Counted from the stretch's first letter, positions 16,659 to 26,477 are shown. The stretch is 64,000 bases of DNA from Pseudomonas sp. J452 (GCF_024666525.1 NZ_CP088294.1:1426001-1490000), one strand, 5' to 3'. A program made the numbers and translations. The notes: generated by a model from the sequence alone, not told the origin.

Positions 16659-19511
16659 TCAGGCGTTCTGCAGGGCGTTGTTCAGCGCCGTTTCCAGCTC
16701 GGCCTTGTAACGCAGGTAGTGAATGGTCTGCGCCTGGCCGTCGCCGAGAATGCGCGACAGATCCAGGTCGGTGATATAGCAGGGATAGCGCTCGCTGGTG
16801 CGGCGCTGGGCGAGGATATGCCGGGCCACGGCGGCGAACAGGTCGGCGCCATATTCCAGCTCGGAAAACTCGCGGTGGTTGCAGTACAGGGTGACGTGCA
16901 CGTGGGCCTGGTCGGCCGGCTCGACAATGGCCTGCACGTCGTAAAACGGGTGGCTCACCGGCGCCTGGGGTGGCGAGCGCCGTTCCAGGTGACGGGCGCG
17001 CTGCGGCGGCGCGGGTAGCAGTTCGTAATACAGCACTTCCAGCGCTGCCGGAGGCAGGGGGGCGTCCAGTGGCAGCAGGGCGTTGCGCCGGTACAACACC
17101 GACTGCAGGAAGCGCTGCAGCGGAGTGAGCAGGCTTTGCTCATCGCGATACGGCAGGCGCTGGCGCCACAGCGCGTTGTGCTCGTCGAGCACGCTGAGTT
17201 CGGCCTGCTGGCCGTCCAGGCGGTAGAACACCTGGATGCACTCGGGCCGACCGAGCGGCAGGATCAGCGCCAGGTCTTCGCCTTCCAGGGCGAAGCGGTC
17301 GACCTGCAGCGGGCTGTACTGCGGGTGCTCCTCGCCGAGGTGTTCGATCAGTGTCGGTAGATCGGCCAGGGCACTGTGGCTGACCTGGCCCGGTTGCAGT
17401 TCGAGGACGTGATAGTGCTGCTGCACCTGCAGCAGGTAACGGCTATGGCGGTGGCTGCCGAGGCTGGCCAGGACATCGCGGAACAGTTCTTCGACGCGCT
17501 GGGCGATGGCGCTGGCGCGGTTGCGACAGAAGCAGCGCACCTGCAGCCGCGGGCGGCGGCCGTCGGCCGGCAGACTGTTGCTGTAGTCGCGCAGGCAGTC
17601 GAGCAGGGCATTCGGCCCGTCATAACGGCTGACCAGCAGTTCGTTCCAGCTGTTCAGGCTGACCTGATCGAGGGTCACCACCAGGTTCTCGCGCACTCCG
17701 GAATAGCCCAGCGAGTCGGTGCGGCCGGTGGTCATGTGCACGTTGAGTTGGCTGTGTGCCTTTAGCGGGTCGAGGCCAACATTGACCAGCAGCAGCACCT
17801 CGGCCGGTTCCGCGCCATGCAGCAGGGCTTCTTCCGCCACGGGCGGCATCGGTAGCGGCAGGGTCTGTTGCAGGCTGCTGAGCAGGTTGGACAGTTCGAA
17901 CTCGCTCAGGTCGCTGCTGCCGGGGTGCAGTGACAGGCGGGTGCTGCTGTCGATCACGCCGTTGCGGTGGCACCAGGCGAGCAGCTCGATCAGCTCGCGC
18001 GCCCGTTTCAGTGGGGCAAAGTCCGGCCATTCCTGGCCGTTCAGGCTGCCGTTGTACAGCGCCCACTGGGTTTCCCCGCCGGTCTCGGCGCTGGTGCTGT
18101 GGACCAGGGTCAGAGTGTCTTCGGCCAGGTCCGGGGCGATCCCCGGGTTGATGAATTCGATCTTCCCGGCCTTGCGCTCGAACGCTGCATACAGGCGCCG
18201 GCCGAGTACGCCGAGGTCACGGCTGTTGAGCTGGCTGCCGGTCTGCTCGCTGCGGGCGAACTGGGAGAGGAAGCGGTAGCTGTAGGTCAGCTCGTTGACC
18301 AGCGCGCGGCGTTCGGCGCTGACCTGGCGCACCTTCCACTGGCTGCGGCTGTCGAGCATGGCCAGCTCGCGCTGGCTCCAGTGCCACTCGCCGGTCAGGC
18401 GCTCGAACAGCAGGCGTTGCCAGCTCTTGGCGCGGTTGCGCGGCGGGCTGCTGAGCTTCTTGTTGACCTTGAGGTACAGGCAGCGGCGGATCAGTTCCAG
18501 GCGCTCCAGCTCGCCGCGCCCAGTGAGGTATTCCTCCAGGCGGCGGTAGACCACGATGTAAGGGTCCAGCTCGTCGAGGTCGAGGCGGTTGGCGAACACT
18601 GCCTGCTTGTAGCGCAGGCTCAGGCATTCCACCCGCGGGTGCTCGCTGGCGTAGACCTCGGTGAGCAGCAGCTTGAGCACCGATTTGTAGGGCGACTCGA
18701 TGCCCTTGAACAACTGCCACATGCCGGCGCCGATGAACTCGCCTGGCGGAATACGCGCCAGGTGGCCGAGGTCGAGCACCTCTTCGGCGCGGATGAAGCG
18801 CTTGCTCAGCAGGGCGTGGGTGTAGGCGGCGTAGTTGGCCTCCTCGTACACCGGCACCAGCCACCACAGTGGCGTGCGCCCGCCGAGCCAGATCGCCGTG
18901 CGGTAGAACTCGTCGAGCAGCAGATAGTGCTGGGTGGTGCCGCAGTCGTCGGAGGTCAGCTGGGCGTCCTCGCGGTCACCGGCGGTGAAGCGCGCCGGGT
19001 CGACCAGGAAGAAGTGCGCCTCGGCACCCTGGGTGGCGGCCCAGGCTTCGAGCAGGTCGCACTTCTTGCGCAGCTCGTGCAGGGCCTTGCTGTCCAGGCT
19101 CGGTGCGTGGCAGACCCACAGGTCCATATCGCTCTGCTCGGCCTGGGCCACGGTGCCCAGGCTGCCCATCAGGAACAGGCCGTGGATCGGCAGCGGCGGA
19201 TTACCGCGGCGCGGTTTGTAGATGAAGGAGCGGGTCAGGCGTGCGGCTTCGGCGAGCAGCTCGTCACTCGGCTCGAAGCCACACAACCCGGCCGGAGCGG
19301 TGCCGGAAACGTAGCCGGGGAGCAATGGATGGTTCACATGCAGCAGCAGCGGCAGCAGCTTGAGCACCAGTTGCTGGCGTGTCGACAGCGCCTGCATGGC
19401 CCGCGCCAGGCGCCCGCTATTGACCTTGAGAAAACGCGCGCGCAACTGCGCCAGCACCTTGCGGTCGATGCCGTCATTGATGTCCGGGCGGATTTCCTGG
19501 GTGCGCGTCAT
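16659..19511 (-). CDS. cyaA: Class I adenylate cyclase
   Basis: 950 aa, the long form found in pseudomonads. The catalytic nucleotidyltransferase motif GSLGTVAQAEQSDMDLW lies at residues 116-132 (Ser-Asp-x-Asp-x-Trp binds ATP and metal), followed by PLWWLVP at about 215. The C-terminal half is the regulatory domain that in enterics responds to phosphorylated EIIA-Glc. It makes cAMP for Vfr/Crp-type regulation; in P. aeruginosa CyaA is the cytosolic cyclase and CyaB the membrane one. A palindromic element lies 66 bp upstream of the start codon, in the region expected to carry its promoter. Confidence 0.96.
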   Translation of the reverse strand: MTRTQEIRPDINDGIDRKVLAQLRARFLKVNSGRLARAMQALSTRQQLVLKLLPLLLHVNHPLLPGYVSGTAPAGLCGFEPSDELLAEAARLTRSFIYKPRRGNPPLPIHGLFLMGSLGTVAQAEQSDMDLWVCHAPSLDSKALHELRKKCDLLEAWAATQGAEAHFFLVDPARFTAGDREDAQLTSDDCGTTQHYLLLDEFYRTAIWLGGRTPLWWLVPVYEEANYAAYTHALLSKRFIRAEEVLDLGHLARIPPGEFIGAGMWQLFKGIESPYKSVLKLLLTEVYASEHPRVECLSLRYKQAVFANRLDLDELDPYIVVYRRLEEYLTGRGELERLELIRRCLYLKVNKKLSSPPRNRAKSWQRLLFERLTGEWHWSQRELAMLDSRSQWKVRQVSAERRALVNELTYSYRFLSQFARSEQTGSQLNSRDLGVLGRRLYAAFERKAGKIEFINPGIAPDLAEDTLTLVHSTSAETGGETQWALYNGSLNGQEWPDFAPLKRARELIELLAWCHRNGVIDSSTRLSLHPGSSDLSEFELSNLLSSLQQTLPLPMPPVAEEALLHGAEPAEVLLLVNVGLDPLKAHSQLNVHMTTGRTDSLGYSGVRENLVVTLDQVSLNSWNELLVSRYDGPNALLDCLRDYSNSLPADGRRPRLQVRCFCRNRASAIAQRVEELFRDVLASLGSHRHSRYLLQVQQHYHVLELQPGQVSHSALADLPTLIEHLGEEHPQYSPLQVDRFALEGEDLALILPLGRPECIQVFYRLDGQQAELSVLDEHNALWRQRLPYRDEQSLLTPLQRFLQSVLYRRNALLPLDAPLPPAALEVLYYELLPAPPQRARHLERRSPPQAPVSHPFYDVQAIVEPADQAHVHVTLYCNHREFSELEYGADLFAAVARHILAQRRTSERYPCYITDLDLSRILGDGQAQTIHYLRYKAELETALNNALQNA

Positions 19512-19576
19512 GTACTGCTCGAGCCGGGGATTACGGCAAGCCTACCAGTCGTGGCGATGACGTGGCAGGGGACCTT

Positions 19577-19775
19577 AGAACCTATTCAAAGTCTGCTGCG
19601 CGTCGGCCATGCTGCGTTGAAATCGGGCTCAGAATGCTCATTTACAACTCGTAAACTGCGCTTCTTCGCCCGATTTATTCGCTGGCGCTTACCCTTCGGG
19701 CCAGCCTGCGGCTGTTACTCCCGTTGGTCGTTGCGCCTTGCCTGGCTCTAGCTCGCGAGACTTTGAACAGGTTCT
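19577..19775. mobile_element. Nested palindromic element, copy 2 (199 bp)
   Basis: Outer arms GAACCTATTCAAAGTC (19578-19593) and GACTTTGAACAGGTTC (19759-19774) pair at 15 of 16 positions, extended by one more pair. The inner stem AAATCGGGC / GCCCGATTT is perfect. The core AATGCTCATTTACA...GTAAACTGCGC (about 19632-19661) matches the other copies. No clear target duplication is seen. It occupies most of the 341-bp gap between cyaA and the next gene; the remaining bases show nothing recognisable. Confidence 0.78.
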
Positions 19776-19852
19776 TGCATTGTATCGGCAGGCCGTTGGC
19801 CGAGCTGTAGGGTTGACGCTGCGGGTGTAGACAACCCGCAGCGCGAGCCGGG

Positions 19853-20095
19853 TCAGGCGTGTTGCGGGGTGAGGATGGTCAGCAGGGCCTGGGCGTGTTC
19901 GGCGGCGTCCAGGCCGAGGCTGGTCAGGTAGCCGCCGTCCGCCTGAGTGACCAGACCTTTTTCGTGCAGGCGGGTGATGGCCGCCTGGGATTTGTTGGCA
20001 GCGTTGTTATGCACCTTGATGCCTTCCTGCACGTTATCCAGGTTGTACAGCGCGAGGATTTCCATCTCGGCGATCAGTTCGGGGGTGTAGGCCAT
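19853..20095 (-). CDS. TIGR02647 family small protein
   Basis: 80 aa, begins MAYTPELIAEMEILALYNLD. The middle reads ITRLHEKGLVTQADGGYLTS followed by LGLDAAEHAQALLTIL, which is the conserved signature of this gammaproteobacterial family. The predicted helix-turn-strand layout resembles a winged helix, so DNA binding is possible but untested. It has its own ATG with AAGGA ahead. No operon partner is evident: it is isolated between the palindromic element and the solute-binding protein gene. Confidence 0.85.
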   Translation of the reverse strand: MAYTPELIAEMEILALYNLDNVQEGIKVHNNAANKSQAAITRLHEKGLVTQADGGYLTSLGLDAAEHAQALLTILTPQHA

Positions 20096-20180
20096 AAGGA
20101 CTCCGGGTTCTTGTTATGGGGCAAGGGTCTGTTGACGTCTCGGCGCGCCCGCGACCAGTTTTCAGTGTAGCGGGCGCGGC

Positions 20181-20957
20181 TCAGTCTGCCTCCTGTTGAT
20201 GCTGCCACTGGGCAAGTATCTGCTGGTAGCGGCCGTTTTGCCTGATTGTGCGCATGCCCTGGTCAAAGCGCTGTTGCATGGCTTCGGCCTGCGGGTGGTA
20301 ACGGGAAAAACTCAGGTAGAGCTTGGCCTGCAGCAGGGTGGCTACCGGGCTGAACGCGTCGCGCAGCTCCGGCTCTTCGCGAAACAGGGCCTGCGCGGTG
20401 CCGCGGTAGGCGGCGGTGAACTCGACCCGGCCGTGCTGCAGCATGCGAAAGCCATTGCGATCGCGGCGCACGGGCACCCGCAGCAGGTCGCGGTTGCTGT
20501 CAAAGGCGCTGCCGTACTCGTAACCGATGGTCACCGCGACCTGGCGCCCGGCCAGTTGCTTGAGATCTGTGACGGGGGCCGCCTGGTTGCGATTGGCCCA
20601 GAGCAGGATTTCATCGCTGAACAGCGCTTCCTCGGGCAGGCGGAACTCGGAGGCGATGCGGGCATCGGGTGCGGTATTGAAACAGGCGGCGAGCTGCCCG
20701 ATGCGGGTCAGCTCCATGCAGCGCGAATAAGGATAGGGCTGCAGTTCGATGCGGGTGTTGCTGGCGGCGAAGGCGGCGCGCACGATGTCGACCGACATGC
20801 CCTGCACCTGGCCGTCGCGCAGGGCGGTGTAGGGATACCAGTCGTCTTCGGCGCCGATGCGCAACACGTCGTCCGCCACCGTCCAGCCCGGCAGGCACAG
20901 GCAGAACAGGGCGCTCAGTAGGCGCAGACGAAGGCGACGAGCGGGGCAATCCAACAC
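20181..20957 (-). CDS. Periplasmic amino-acid-binding-type protein (SBP family 3), no transporter nearby
   Basis: About 258 aa. A signal peptide (RLRLRLLSALFCLCLPGWTVA-DD) precedes a type 3 solute-binding domain with VLRIGAEDDWYPYTALRDGQ, GMSVDIVRAAFA and VAVTIGYEYGSAFD. The family binds polar amino acids for ABC importers or acts as a sensor. No permease or ATPase gene is adjacent. The start is uncertain: GTG at 20957 gives a normal signal peptide, while GTG at 20987 adds ten residues. Neither has a strong Shine-Dalgarno. Orphan proteins of this kind are common in Pseudomonas. Confidence 0.85.
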   Translation of the reverse strand: MLDCPARRLRLRLLSALFCLCLPGWTVADDVLRIGAEDDWYPYTALRDGQVQGMSVDIVRAAFAASNTRIELQPYPYSRCMELTRIGQLAACFNTAPDARIASEFRLPEEALFSDEILLWANRNQAAPVTDLKQLAGRQVAVTIGYEYGSAFDSNRDLLRVPVRRDRNGFRMLQHGRVEFTAAYRGTAQALFREEPELRDAFSPVATLLQAKLYLSFSRYHPQAEAMQQRFDQGMRTIRQNGRYQQILAQWQHQQEAD

Positions 20958-21055
20958 ATGTGCATCCCGGCCGGGGTATACCTGCACCTTAACAGTGTGG
21001 GCTCGACGCGGAATAGACCGAGGTCAAGAAAGTTGCCAACCCTCGGCGCCGGTTC

Positions 21056-21331
21056 TCAGTCTTCGCTTGGCAGCTCCGGCAGGGCGCGCAGGGCCTGCTC
21101 GTACCAGGCCATGTCGAAGGCGCGGTCGTCACGCAACATGGCGCCGATCTCGTGGGCCAGCACCAGGGCCATGAGCTGGAGGATTTCCTCGCGCTCGTAG
21201 CCGACCAGGGTCAGCTTGTTGAGGGTGGCCTTGGCGGCGGGCGGGCTGTCCGCTTCCAGCTGGTTCTCGATGGCCTGGATCAGGGTTTCTTCGGCGAAGG
21301 CTTCTTCTTCGCTGTCGTCATGCTCGCTCAT
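21056..21331 (-). CDS. Conserved small acidic protein
   Basis: 91 aa from the ATG at 21329-21331, with GGAG 7 bases upstream. Very acidic N-terminus (MSEHDDSEEEAFAEETLIQA), then a helical region with ATLNKLTLVGYEREEILQLM and MALVLAHEIGAMLRDDRAFD. No domain I can name; similar short proteins occur at the same place in other pseudomonads. It is transcribed divergently from the GST gene, whose start is 134 bp away. A cytosolic helical protein is the most that can be said. Confidence 0.75.
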   Translation of the reverse strand: MSEHDDSEEEAFAEETLIQAIENQLEADSPPAAKATLNKLTLVGYEREEILQLMALVLAHEIGAMLRDDRAFDMAWYEQALRALPELPSED

Positions 21332-21464
21332 GGGCGGCTCCTCGGTGGCAGGCGCGCAGTGTGCCATGACTGGCCGTCGGCCTGGGTATTCAGCAGGCTG
21401 ATGCAGCTGCCGGGGCGCACTCGTTCGGCTATAACTCTGGCAGTCCCTGCCCATGGAGAGCGCC

Positions 21465-22124
21465 ATGCTCAAGCTTCACGGATTCGCCGTCAGCAACTAC
21501 TTCAATATGGTCAAACTGGCCCTGCTGGAAAAGGGCGTGCCCTTCGAGACGGTCGTCGTGCATGGCGGGCAGAGCCCGGAGTTCCTCGCCATCAGCCCGC
21601 GCGGCAAGGTGCCGGTGCTGCAGACCGAGCAGGGCTATATCAACGAGACCAGTGCCATCCTCGATTACCTGGAAGAGCGCGGCGAAGGCCGTCCGTTGCT
21701 GCCGGCCGAACCCTATGCGCGGGCCCAGGTGCGCGCGCTGATGAAAGAGATCGAGCTGTACATCGAACTGCCGGCGCGCAGCTGCTACCTGGAAGTGTTC
21801 TTCGGCGGCAAGGTCGACGAGGTGACCAAGAGCAAAGCCAAGGCCGACTTGCTGGCCGGGGTGGCCACCCTCAAGCGGCACGGCAAGTTCGCCCCCTATG
21901 TGGCTGGCGCGCAGTTCAGCCTGGCCGACCTGTATTTCCTCTACAGTCTGGACCTAGCCGGCATCGTGGCGAAGAAGCTGTTCGCCCTCGACCTGCTGGC
22001 CGAGTTGCCCCAGGCCCGCGCGCTGTTCGCCCTGCTCGAGCAGAACCCGCATGTGCAGCAGATTGCCGCGGACAAGCAGGCGGCGATGGCTGACTTTCTC
22101 GCGGCGATCAAGGCCAAGGGCTGA
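21465..22124 (+). CDS. Glutathione S-transferase
   Basis: 219 aa. N-terminal thioredoxin-like GST domain (MLKLHGFAVSNYFNMVKLAL) with the glutathione-binding KVPVLQ (cis-Pro) and NETSAILDYLEE motifs, then the all-helical C-terminal domain with the FSLADLYFLYSL N-capping box. Function is probably detoxification by glutathione conjugation or peroxide reduction; the substrate is unknown. ATG at 21465 is preferred because GGAG lies 6 bases upstream; an ATG at 21453 adds four residues. Confidence 0.92.
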   Translation: MLKLHGFAVSNYFNMVKLALLEKGVPFETVVVHGGQSPEFLAISPRGKVPVLQTEQGYINETSAILDYLEERGEGRPLLPAEPYARAQVRALMKEIELYIELPARSCYLEVFFGGKVDEVTKSKAKADLLAGVATLKRHGKFAPYVAGAQFSLADLYFLYSLDLAGIVAKKLFALDLLAELPQARALFALLEQNPHVQQIAADKQAAMADFLAAIKAKG

Positions 22125-22166
22125 GGGCCGTCCCCCGCGTTGGCGTATCTGCGGTCTGGCCGAATC

Positions 22167-22922
22167 TCAGGGGCAGGGCTTGCCGACACCCTTCAAATCG
22201 AGCTTGAAGAACTGCAGGCGATAGCCAGAGGCCTTGGCCTGGCTGCACAACTTGCTGTTGTAGGCCCGGTAGTCGGCAATGAACACCGGCTTGCCCTGGC
22301 TGCGCAGTAGCGAATAGCCGGCACATTCGTTGTACTGGTAGCAGCTCTCGTTGACGGCGAAGTCGAAATGGCTGGCCAGTTGCGGCAGCAGGTCGACGGC
22401 ATTCTTCAGGCCGACGCTGAGGTTGCGCTTGTGCGCCTCCTTGGCCAGCCAGCGGTTGAAGTCGAGCTGCTGGGCCTGGGTCAGCTTGAGGCCGTTGGCG
22501 TTGCTGTAGCCGTCCACGTTGTCCGGGTCGACACCATTGCAGCCCTTGTTGCGCGCCAGGTCCAGGCGCTTGGCCAGCAGCGCGCGCACGTCGCTGCGGC
22601 GAAAGTCCAGCCAACGCTCGCCGGGCCAGTCCGGCAGCGGCTTGCCCAGGGCGGCCTTGGGGTAGAGCTTGGCGTCGCTGCGCCAGTCTTCCCAGGTGCC
22701 GGCGCTGAAATAGCAGATAACGATGCGTCCCTGGGCCTTGAGGTTGCCGATGGTCTGCTTGGGCGTGTCGTACAGGTCGATGTCATAGACATGCCGGTTG
22801 GGCGTCTGCAGCGTGCCATTGAGCTGCAGGTGCCAGCTGCTGCTGGCTGGAATGGCCAGTGGCGCGGCCAGGCTGGGGACGGCGATGGACAGCAGGGTGG
22901 CAAGGGCGAACAGCGAGCGCAT
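22167..22922 (-). CDS. Secreted endo alpha-1,4 polygalactosaminidase-type protein (GH114/TM1410)
   Basis: 251 aa from the ATG at 22920-22922. Signal peptide MRSLFALATLLSIAVPSLAA, then a TIM-barrel domain with VYDIDLYDTPKQTIGNLKAQ, IVICYFSAGTWEDWR, LDLARNKGCNGVDPDNVDGY and SVGLKNAVDLLPQL. The acidic residues in GVDPDNVDG are the catalytic candidates of the GH114 family, which cleaves galactosamine-rich polysaccharide. Four Cys in the last third (ESCYQYNECAGYS, SKLCSQ, GKPCP) may form periplasmic disulfides. It may act on exopolysaccharide, but there is no biosynthetic cluster beside it. Confidence 0.85.
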   Translation of the reverse strand: MRSLFALATLLSIAVPSLAAPLAIPASSSWHLQLNGTLQTPNRHVYDIDLYDTPKQTIGNLKAQGRIVICYFSAGTWEDWRSDAKLYPKAALGKPLPDWPGERWLDFRRSDVRALLAKRLDLARNKGCNGVDPDNVDGYSNANGLKLTQAQQLDFNRWLAKEAHKRNLSVGLKNAVDLLPQLASHFDFAVNESCYQYNECAGYSLLRSQGKPVFIADYRAYNSKLCSQAKASGYRLQFFKLDLKGVGKPCP

Positions 22923-23013
22923 GGTGGCAACTACCTGACGGATATGGGCTGAAAAAATAGGCGAATGGCCCGCGCTACCCAAGTACTGGACGCCGGGCGG
23001 TAGGGCGCCGGGC

Positions 23014-23493
23014 TCAGCCGGCGGCGAAGTCCAGCAGCGCCTGGCCCGTCAGGCGGTAGCAGACCCAGTCGTCCTTGGGGCGGGCGCCAAAGGCTTCGTA
23101 AAACTCCATGGCCGGCGTGTTCCAGTCCAGCACCGCCCACTCCATGCGCCCGCAGCCCTTGGTCACGGCCAGCTGGGCCAGGTGCCGCAGCAGGGCTTTG
23201 CCGGCACCGAGCTTACGGTGCTCGGGGGCGATATACAGGTCTTCCAGGTAGATGCCGTGCTTGCCCAGCCAAGTCGAGTAGCTGAAGAAGTACACGGCGA
23301 AGCCGACGGGTACGCCGTCCTGCTCGCAGATCAGGCCGTGGGTGGTGCTGCCGGCGCCGAACAGGCTATCGCGGATGCCGGCCACATCGGTCTTCACCTC
23401 GTGCTCGGCCTTCTCGTAGATGGCCAGGTCGGTGATGAAACGCAGGATCAGGGCGGCGTCGTCGATGGTGGCGGGGCGAATATGCAGGCTCAT
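23014..23493 (-). CDS. GNAT-family N-acetyltransferase
   Basis: 159 aa from the ATG at 23491-23493 (MSLHIRPATIDDAALILRFI). The acetyl-CoA binding loop is YIAPEHRKLGAGKALLRHLA (R/Q-x-x-G-x-G/A pattern), and the C-terminal part WNTPAMEFYEAFGARPKDDW resembles spermidine/diamine acetyltransferases. The acceptor may be a polyamine or other small amine, unproven. It lies 19 bp downstream of the gene for an 80-aa membrane protein on the same strand and may be co-transcribed with it. Confidence 0.9.
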   Translation of the reverse strand: MSLHIRPATIDDAALILRFITDLAIYEKAEHEVKTDVAGIRDSLFGAGSTTHGLICEQDGVPVGFAVYFFSYSTWLGKHGIYLEDLYIAPEHRKLGAGKALLRHLAQLAVTKGCGRMEWAVLDWNTPAMEFYEAFGARPKDDWVCYRLTGQALLDFAAG

Positions 23494-23512
23494 GCGAATG
23501 CTCTCGAAGTGT

Positions 23513-23755
23513 TCAGCCGTAGAGAAAGACCGGGATGGCCAGCGGCAGGCCGACCAGGCAGAGGAAGCCAAAGGCGGCAATCCAGCTGGTGCGCGAGTTA
23601 ATAGGGTCGGACACGCGCAGCGGCAGGCGTGGATAGCGGCCCAGGGTCAGCAGGCGCAGCGCCAGCCAGCCCACGCTGTAGAAGAGGTAGCTGAAGATCA
23701 GCTCCAGGATGGTCTCGCCCAGGAAAAGCAGGGCGCGTAACAACAGTTCGAACAT
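23513..23755 (-). CDS. Small inner-membrane protein, unknown function
   Basis: 80 aa, MFELLLRALLFLGETILELI at the N-terminus. Two hydrophobic segments (about residues 3-36 and 59-79) flank a basic loop (LGRYPRLPLRVSDPINSRTS). No recognised domain. It lies between argH and the GNAT gene, both on the same strand with gaps under 30 bp, so a small leftward operon argH / membrane protein / GNAT is likely. The start ATG is at 23753-23755; GGGACTTCCC upstream gives no clear ribosome site. Confidence 0.75.
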   Translation of the reverse strand: MFELLLRALLFLGETILELIFSYLFYSVGWLALRLLTLGRYPRLPLRVSDPINSRTSWIAAFGFLCLVGLPLAIPVFLYG

Positions 23756-23782
23756 GGGAAGTCCCTTTCCCTCGTCTGGCGA

Positions 23783-25177
23783 TCAGCGCGTCACCAGCAG
23801 TGTCTTGCCGCGCGCCACGGCGGCGCGTACCTGGTTCGGCGCGGTGCCGCCGATATGGTCGCGGGCGTTGACCGAGCCTTCCAGGGTCAGCACGGCGAAC
23901 ACGTCGTCGCCGATCTGCTCGCTGAACTGACGCAGCTCGGTGAGGCTCATCTCGGCCAGGTCCTTGCCGCTGTCGACGCCGTACTTCACTGCGTGGCCGA
24001 CGATCTCATGGCAGTCGCGGAACGGCAGGCCCTTGCGTACCAGGTAGTCGGCCAGGTCGGTGGCGGTGGAGAAGCCGCGGCGGGCCGCCTCGCGCATGAT
24101 TTCGCGCTTGGGCTTGATCGCCGGGACCATGTCGGCGAAGGCTCGCAGCGAGTCGCGCAGAGTGTCGGCGGCGTCGAACAGCGGTTCCTTGTCTTCCTGG
24201 TTGTCCTTGTTGTAGGCCAGCGGCTGGCCCTTCATCAGGGTCAGCAGGCCGGTCAGGGCGCCGAACACGCGGCCGGTCTTGCCACGCACCAGTTCCGGCA
24301 CGTCCGGGTTTTTCTTCTGCGGCATGATCGAGGAGCCGGTGCAGAAGCGATCGGGCAGGTCGATGAACTGGAACTGCGCCGAGGTCCACAGCACCAGCTC
24401 TTCGGAGAAGCGCGACAGGTGCATCATCGCCAAGGATGCGGCGGCGCAGAACTCGATGGCGAAGTCGCGATCGGACACGCCATCCAGCGAGTTGCCGCCA
24501 ACGGCGTCGAAACCCAGCAGTTCGGCAGTGATCTCGCGGGCAATCGGGTAGGTGGTGCCGGCCAGGGCGGCCGAGCCCAGCGGCATGCGGTTGACCCGCT
24601 TGCGGCAGTCGACCAGGCGCTCGTAATCACGCGAGAGCATCTCGAACCAGGCCAGCAGGTGGTGGCCGAAGGTGACCGGCTGGGCGGTCTGCAGGTGGGT
24701 GAAGCCGGGCATGATGGTGTCGGCTTCGGCTTCAGCCAGACCGAGCAGGCCCTGCTGCAGGCGGGTAACTTCGGCGAGGATCAGGTCGATCTCGTCGCGC
24801 AGCCACAGGCGGATGTCGGTGGCCACCTGGTCGTTGCGGCTACGGCCGGTGTGCAGCTTCTTGCCGGTGACGCCGATGCGGTCAGTAAGACGCGCCTCGA
24901 TGTTCATGTGCACGTCTTCCAGGTCGATGCGCCAGTCGAACTGGCCGGCTTCGATTTCCGCCTGGATCTGCTTGAGCCCGGCCTCGATGCTGTCGCGCTC
25001 TGCGTCGGTCAGTACGCCGACCTTGGCCAGCATGGTCGCATGGGCGATGGAACCCATGATGTCGTGACGATACAGGCGCTTGTCGAACTCGACGGAGGCG
25101 GTGAAACGGGCAACAAAAGCGTCGACCGGCTCGCTGAAGCGGCCGCCCCAGGACTGGTTGGTTTTCTCGGTGCTCAT
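23783..25177 (-). CDS. argH: Argininosuccinate lyase
   Basis: 464 aa, normal length. It begins [20 protein letters not shown]; diagnostic motifs are [26 protein letters not shown] (catalytic His) and the signature loop [15 protein letters not shown] with the catalytic Ser. It splits argininosuccinate to arginine and fumarate, the last step of arginine synthesis, as a cytosolic tetramer. The start at 25175-25177 removes a long open extension that overlaps the divergent algZ gene. The argH-algZ-algR-hemC order is the hallmark arrangement of this chromosome region in pseudomonads. Confidence 0.97.
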   Translation of the reverse strand: MSTEKTNQSWGGRFSEPVDAFVARFTASVEFDKRLYRHDIMGSIAHATMLAKVGVLTDAERDSIEAGLKQIQAEIEAGQFDWRIDLEDVHMNIEARLTDRIGVTGKKLHTGRSRNDQVATDIRLWLRDEIDLILAEVTRLQQGLLGLAEAEADTIMPGFTHLQTAQPVTFGHHLLAWFEMLSRDYERLVDCRKRVNRMPLGSAALAGTTYPIAREITAELLGFDAVGGNSLDGVSDRDFAIEFCAAASLAMMHLSRFSEELVLWTSAQFQFIDLPDRFCTGSSIMPQKKNPDVPELVRGKTGRVFGALTGLLTLMKGQPLAYNKDNQEDKEPLFDAADTLRDSLRAFADMVPAIKPKREIMREAARRGFSTATDLADYLVRKGLPFRDCHEIVGHAVKYGVDSGKDLAEMSLTELRQFSEQIGDDVFAVLTLEGSVNARDHIGGTAPNQVRAAVARGKTLLVTR

Positions 25178-25394
25178 GGCAGAACTCGCGGGAAAGGCAG
25201 GCGCGGTGCCTGCGAAAAGGAAAAAGTGTGCCGATAATAACAGCCTTGCCGGTAAAACCGAGGTTCCGTTCCGCCGGCAGGGAAATGTCGCCGCGCTCAC
25301 AGTTTTAAGCTCGGGACGACACTTGGGTGCCTTATTTCGCCCATCCGCAGCGCTCTGGCTTGCCGCCCGAGGGGTGCACAAGGAAACTGCCGGG

Positions 25395-26477
25395 ATGCAA
25401 ATCAAATGGTTCAACCAAGGGCGCAGCCTCGGCCCGGACGACGACTTCTTCCTGCCGGAGCTGTGCCTGCCTGAAGCGCTGCTGAGCATGGTTCTGCTCG
25501 CCGAGCTGTTGGTGCTGGTGCTGGTGCTCTCCGAGCCGATGCAGCCCGGCTTCAACTGGGTGCGCCTGGCGCTGACCTCGTTGTTCGTGCAGTGGATCGT
25601 GCTGCTCTCGGCCGCCTTGCTGTGTCGCCTGCGCCCGCTGCTGGCACGTCTGCGCGCGGCGCTGGCCGGCAGTCTTTGCTGCGCCATCGTGGTCGGCCTG
25701 GCCCTGGCCTGCACCGCTGTGGCGGATTACTTCGAACTGGGCGGGCCGTTGCCGCGCAGTGGCGAAGTCAACCTGTACCTGCGTCATGGCCTGATCAGCC
25801 TGATCATGTCGGCGCTGCTGTTGCGCTACTTTTATCTGCAGAGCCAGTGGCGTCGGCAACAACAGGCGGAACTGCGAGCGCGGATTGAGGCCTTGCAGGC
25901 GCGCATTCGCCCGCACTTCCTGTTCAACAGCCTGAACAGCATCGCCAGCCTGGTGGTGATCGACCCGTACAAGGCCGAGCAGGCGGTACTCGATCTGTCC
26001 GACCTGTTTCGCGCCAGTCTGGCCAAGCCCGGCACGCTGGTGCCCTGGCACGATGAACTGGAGCTGGCGCGAAGATATTTGTCGATCGAGCAATATCGGC
26101 TCGGCGACAGGCTACAGTTGGATTGGCAGGTGGACGCAGTACCGGATGATTTGCCGATCCCGCAACTGACCTTGCAACCGCTGCTGGAAAATGCCCTGAT
26201 CTATGGCATCCAGCCGCGCATCGAAGGAGGGCTGGTGCGGGTGGAGGCGCAGTATGAAGACGGGGTATTCCAGCTCTGTGTGAGCAACCCCTATGACGAA
26301 GGTGTCGAGCAGCAGCCATCGCGCGGCACCCATCAGGCGTTGGTGAATATAGATGCGCGTTTGGCGGCACTTTTCGGGCCGCGCGCAAGTCTCAGCGTGG
26401 ATCGCCGTGACGGGCGCCACTTCACCTGTCTACGCTATCCATGTGAGAGACTCACGCAGGAAGCCAGAGCAATATGA
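25395..26477 (+). CDS. algZ: Sensor histidine kinase AlgZ/FimS (LytS type)
   Basis: 360 aa. Four predicted membrane helices in the first ~150 residues, then a cytoplasmic His_kinase domain with the phospho-acceptor His in [20 protein letters not shown] and an Asn box [13 protein letters not shown]. The C-terminal ATPase part is degenerate compared with classical kinases, as reported for FimS. It pairs with AlgR to control twitching motility and alginate. The start at 25395 is preceded by only weak GCCGGG. Its stop overlaps the algR start (ATGA at 26474-26477), indicating coupled synthesis of the two-component pair. Confidence 0.95.
   Translation: MQIKWFNQGRSLGPDDDFFLPELCLPEALLSMVLLAELLVLVLVLSEPMQPGFNWVRLALTSLFVQWIVLLSAALLCRLRPLLARLRAALAGSLCCAIVVGLALACTAVADYFELGGPLPRSGEVNLYLRHGLISLIMSALLLRYFYLQSQWRRQQQAELRARIEALQARIRPHFLFNSLNSIASLVVIDPYKAEQAVLDLSDLFRASLAKPGTLVPWHDELELARRYLSIEQYRLGDRLQLDWQVDAVPDDLPIPQLTLQPLLENALIYGIQPRIEGGLVRVEAQYEDGVFQLCVSNPYDEGVEQQPSRGTHQALVNIDARLAALFGPRASLSVDRRDGRHFTCLRYPCERLTQEARAI

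Noticed and set aside
17967..19751. 594-codon plus-strand frame running through cyaA and into palindromic element copy 2
   Set aside because: Antisense to the adenylate cyclase; the end lies in the repeat element and the composition is that of a codon shadow.
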